From: Anolis sagrei
Taxonomy: Eukaryota; Chordata; Lepidosauria; Squamata; Anolidae
Direction of reading: 5' to 3'
DNA length: 64,000 nucleotides
Assembly (NCBI RefSeq): GCF_037176765.1
Contig: NC_090022.1
Location: forward strand, 57,677,209-57,741,208
The notes below the pieces were generated by a model. The model worked only from the letters and a program-made list of their open reading frames with translations. It ran no database searches and had not been told where the DNA came from. Positions 62,821 through 64,000 of the stretch are shown one piece after another. Positions within the stretch are counted from its first letter, which is position 1. Each line of letters opens with the position of its first letter. The translations under genes and the position numbers were made by a program.

Positions 62821-62982
62821 CTCTTGTCTGCTTGAGGCAAGTGTGAATGTTACAAATGGCCACCCTGTTTAGAATTTAATGGTCTTGCAGCTTCAAAGCC
62901 TGGCTGCTTCCTGCCCGGGGGAATCCTTTGTTGGAAGGTGTTGATTCTTGTTTGGAATTCCCCCGCTTGATGATAATGTGGG
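62819..62982. mobile_element. Further PLE terminal fragment
   Basis: actcttgtctgcttgaggca, cagcttcaaagcctggctgc, aatcctttgttggaaggtgt: PLE terminal sequence. Confidence 0.6.
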
Positions 62983-63012
62983 ATTTTATACAGCTGTGTG
63001 GAAGGGGCCTTG
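62983..63012. mobile_element. MITE end (ggcccttccacac family) against the DENND6A promoter
   Basis: ttttatacagctgtgtggaa then ggggcc, only the right end of the MITE. Confidence 0.65.
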
Positions 63013-63353
63013 GAAGTCGGCTGGGGCTCCCTCCTTCCCAAAAGCGACTTTTCCCACGAGATCGTATTGGCTACTCGAGACTGTGAGGGTGATCCTCCTT
63101 TTCCTCTTCCTCCTCCCCTCTGTTGACCAGTGGACTGTTCCACCGTCCTCCCCTCTGCTCTCTCTCGGGCGGCTGTGGACCTTCCCACCGCGGAGTGAAA
63201 GGGGGGGAGGCGGGGCCCCCGGAGAGGCACGCGTCACGTGGTCTCCCTCCCTCCCTCCTCTCGAGTTGGAGCCAGAGCCGGTGCCTTCAGCCGGAGGTGC
63301 CGGTGCGGAAAGCGGGAGCTCCGCTACCACCGCCGCCGCAGCCGCTCCAGGCC
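63013..63353 (+). promoter_or_regulatory. DENND6A: DENND6A CpG-island promoter and 5' UTR
   Basis: GC-rich, CpG-rich stretch ending at the DENND6A ATG. An inverted CCAAT box (tattgg) lies near 63066-63071 and an E-box-like cacgtg near 63236-63241. It starts exactly where a MITE ends (63012). A diverged second copy lies at 17230-17650. Confidence 0.85.
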
Positions 63354-63548
63354 ATGTCTCTTCGGACGCTGCGCCTCGAGGACGGAGACCGGCGGCTGGC
63401 GGAGACGGAGGAGACCGAAGAAGGCGCCCCCGGGGCCCGTGTTTTGCCTCCTCCGCCGCCGCCGCTGCTTCCCTGGGACCGCTTCTCGGCCTGGCTGCAT
63501 TGCGCATGCGTGGTGGGCTTCGACCTGGAGCTGGGCCAAGCAGTGGAG
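63354..63548 (+). CDS. DENND6A: DENN domain-containing protein 6A, coding exon 1 (gene runs off the window)
   Basis: Sixty-five codons from ATG to the donor gtaggc at 63549. Residues 1-40 are a variable acidic and proline-rich leader. Residues 41-65 begin the uDENN region: [20 protein letters not shown] then GQAVE, which matches DENND6A as I know it; DENND6B reads [17 protein letters not shown] at this point. Known role: guanine-nucleotide exchange factor for Rab14 on endosomes, controlling ADAM10 and cadherin traffic. The donor falls exactly between Glu and the Val that begins the next part of the family sequence. The ATG is the first in frame after the GC-rich leader. Later exons lie beyond 64000. 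Confidence 0.93.
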
Positions 63549-64000
63549 GTAGGCAGGAGAGAGCGAGAGGAGTGAGTGAGTGAGTGAGTGAGTGAGGGGC
63601 AGGCAGAGGGAGTGGGGATGGATGGATGGGGGGGAGAGGCCACCGAGCCCTCCCTGCTACTAACAGAGTGAAGAAAGGGCAGCCAGGAAAACACAGCTCC
63701 ATCATTTGGGTGCCCCTCAATATCTACAATCTAATAATATATAGAAATAATAACATTGTAATATAATATGAATATATAATAATATTAATAATGTTGTATA
63801 TAATATATAATATATACTACAACTTATGATACAGTATATTATATAATACTAATAGTATAATCTACTGGTAGTGTATTCTATATATATTCTGGCATAATAA
63901 TATAGTACAATACAATAATATTTAATTGTATATTATATATTACATGTAATATTACTAATAATAGTGCTATCTAGTGGTATAGTACCATATGGTAATATAG
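63549..64000 (+). other. DENND6A: DENND6A intron 1, beginning
   Basis: Starts with the donor gtaggc, then a (gtga)n repeat at 63572-63597 and a (gatg)n stretch. From 63720 it is nearly pure A/T built of taata and atat units up to the window end. Confidence 0.8.

Noticed and set aside
63354-63548. Exon could be DENND6B
   Set aside because: [20 protein letters not shown] is the 6A form; 6B has ECVCVVTF and GQALE.
62986-63720. 244-codon minus-strand ORF opposite DENND6A exon 1
   Set aside because: Low-complexity Arg/Pro composition from a CpG island, opposite a recognised exon.

Overview
The window looks like chromosomal DNA of an iguanian lizard, most probably Anolis or a close relative. It is AT-rich, intron-rich and CpG-poor apart from four GC-rich islands. 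It is packed with repeats that I know from the Anolis genome: two tRNA-derived SINE families, a MIR-like SINE, CR1 and L2-type LINEs, Penelope-like elements (PLEs) with a GIY-YIG nuclease, Tigger- and hAT-type MITEs, and a SPIN/URR1-like hAT. Species assignment is from memory of repeat families, not from a search.

Two host genes are certain. ARF4 (38.6-52.7 kb, + strand) is complete, with six coding exons, GT-AG introns and a 180-residue product. It is a myristoylated Golgi small GTPase. DENND6A (+ strand) is represented by its CpG-island promoter and coding exon 1 (63354-63548) and continues beyond the window; in mammals it is a Rab14 exchange factor. Both act in Golgi/endosome traffic. A minus-strand open reading frame behind a strong splice acceptor lies in ARF4 intron 1 (45128-45467). 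An unassigned CpG-island promoter lies at 57.96-58.27 kb. Their owners are unknown.

The main result is structural. The region upstream of DENND6A exists twice, in the same orientation, on either side of ARF4. Three collinear blocks pair up: 12494-12957 with 59572-60650; 16994-17044 with 61954-61995; and 17230-17650 with the DENND6A promoter at 63013-63310, including 28 identical bases. The left copy has the promoter but not the first coding exon. A SINE tail is shared at the same junction, so the duplication came after that SINE. PLE, MITE, LTR and LINE insertions are private to one copy, so they came later. From memory, DENND6A lies upstream of ARF4 in human; here it lies downstream. A tandem duplication followed by loss of the left DENND6A body would explain both facts.

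Layout: 0-12.4 kb, repeats and unassigned intergenic DNA; 12.5-17.7 kb, left copy of the DENND6A upstream region; 17.7-37.9 kb, repeats (SPIN-like hAT, LINEs, SINEs, a U2 pseudogene, large hairpins) with no recognised gene; 37.9-52.7 kb, ARF4; 52.7-59.6 kb, repeats, a nested CR1 and the orphan CpG island; 59.6-63.0 kb, right copy invaded by PLEs; 63.0-64.0 kb, DENND6A promoter, exon 1 and the AT-rich start of intron 1.
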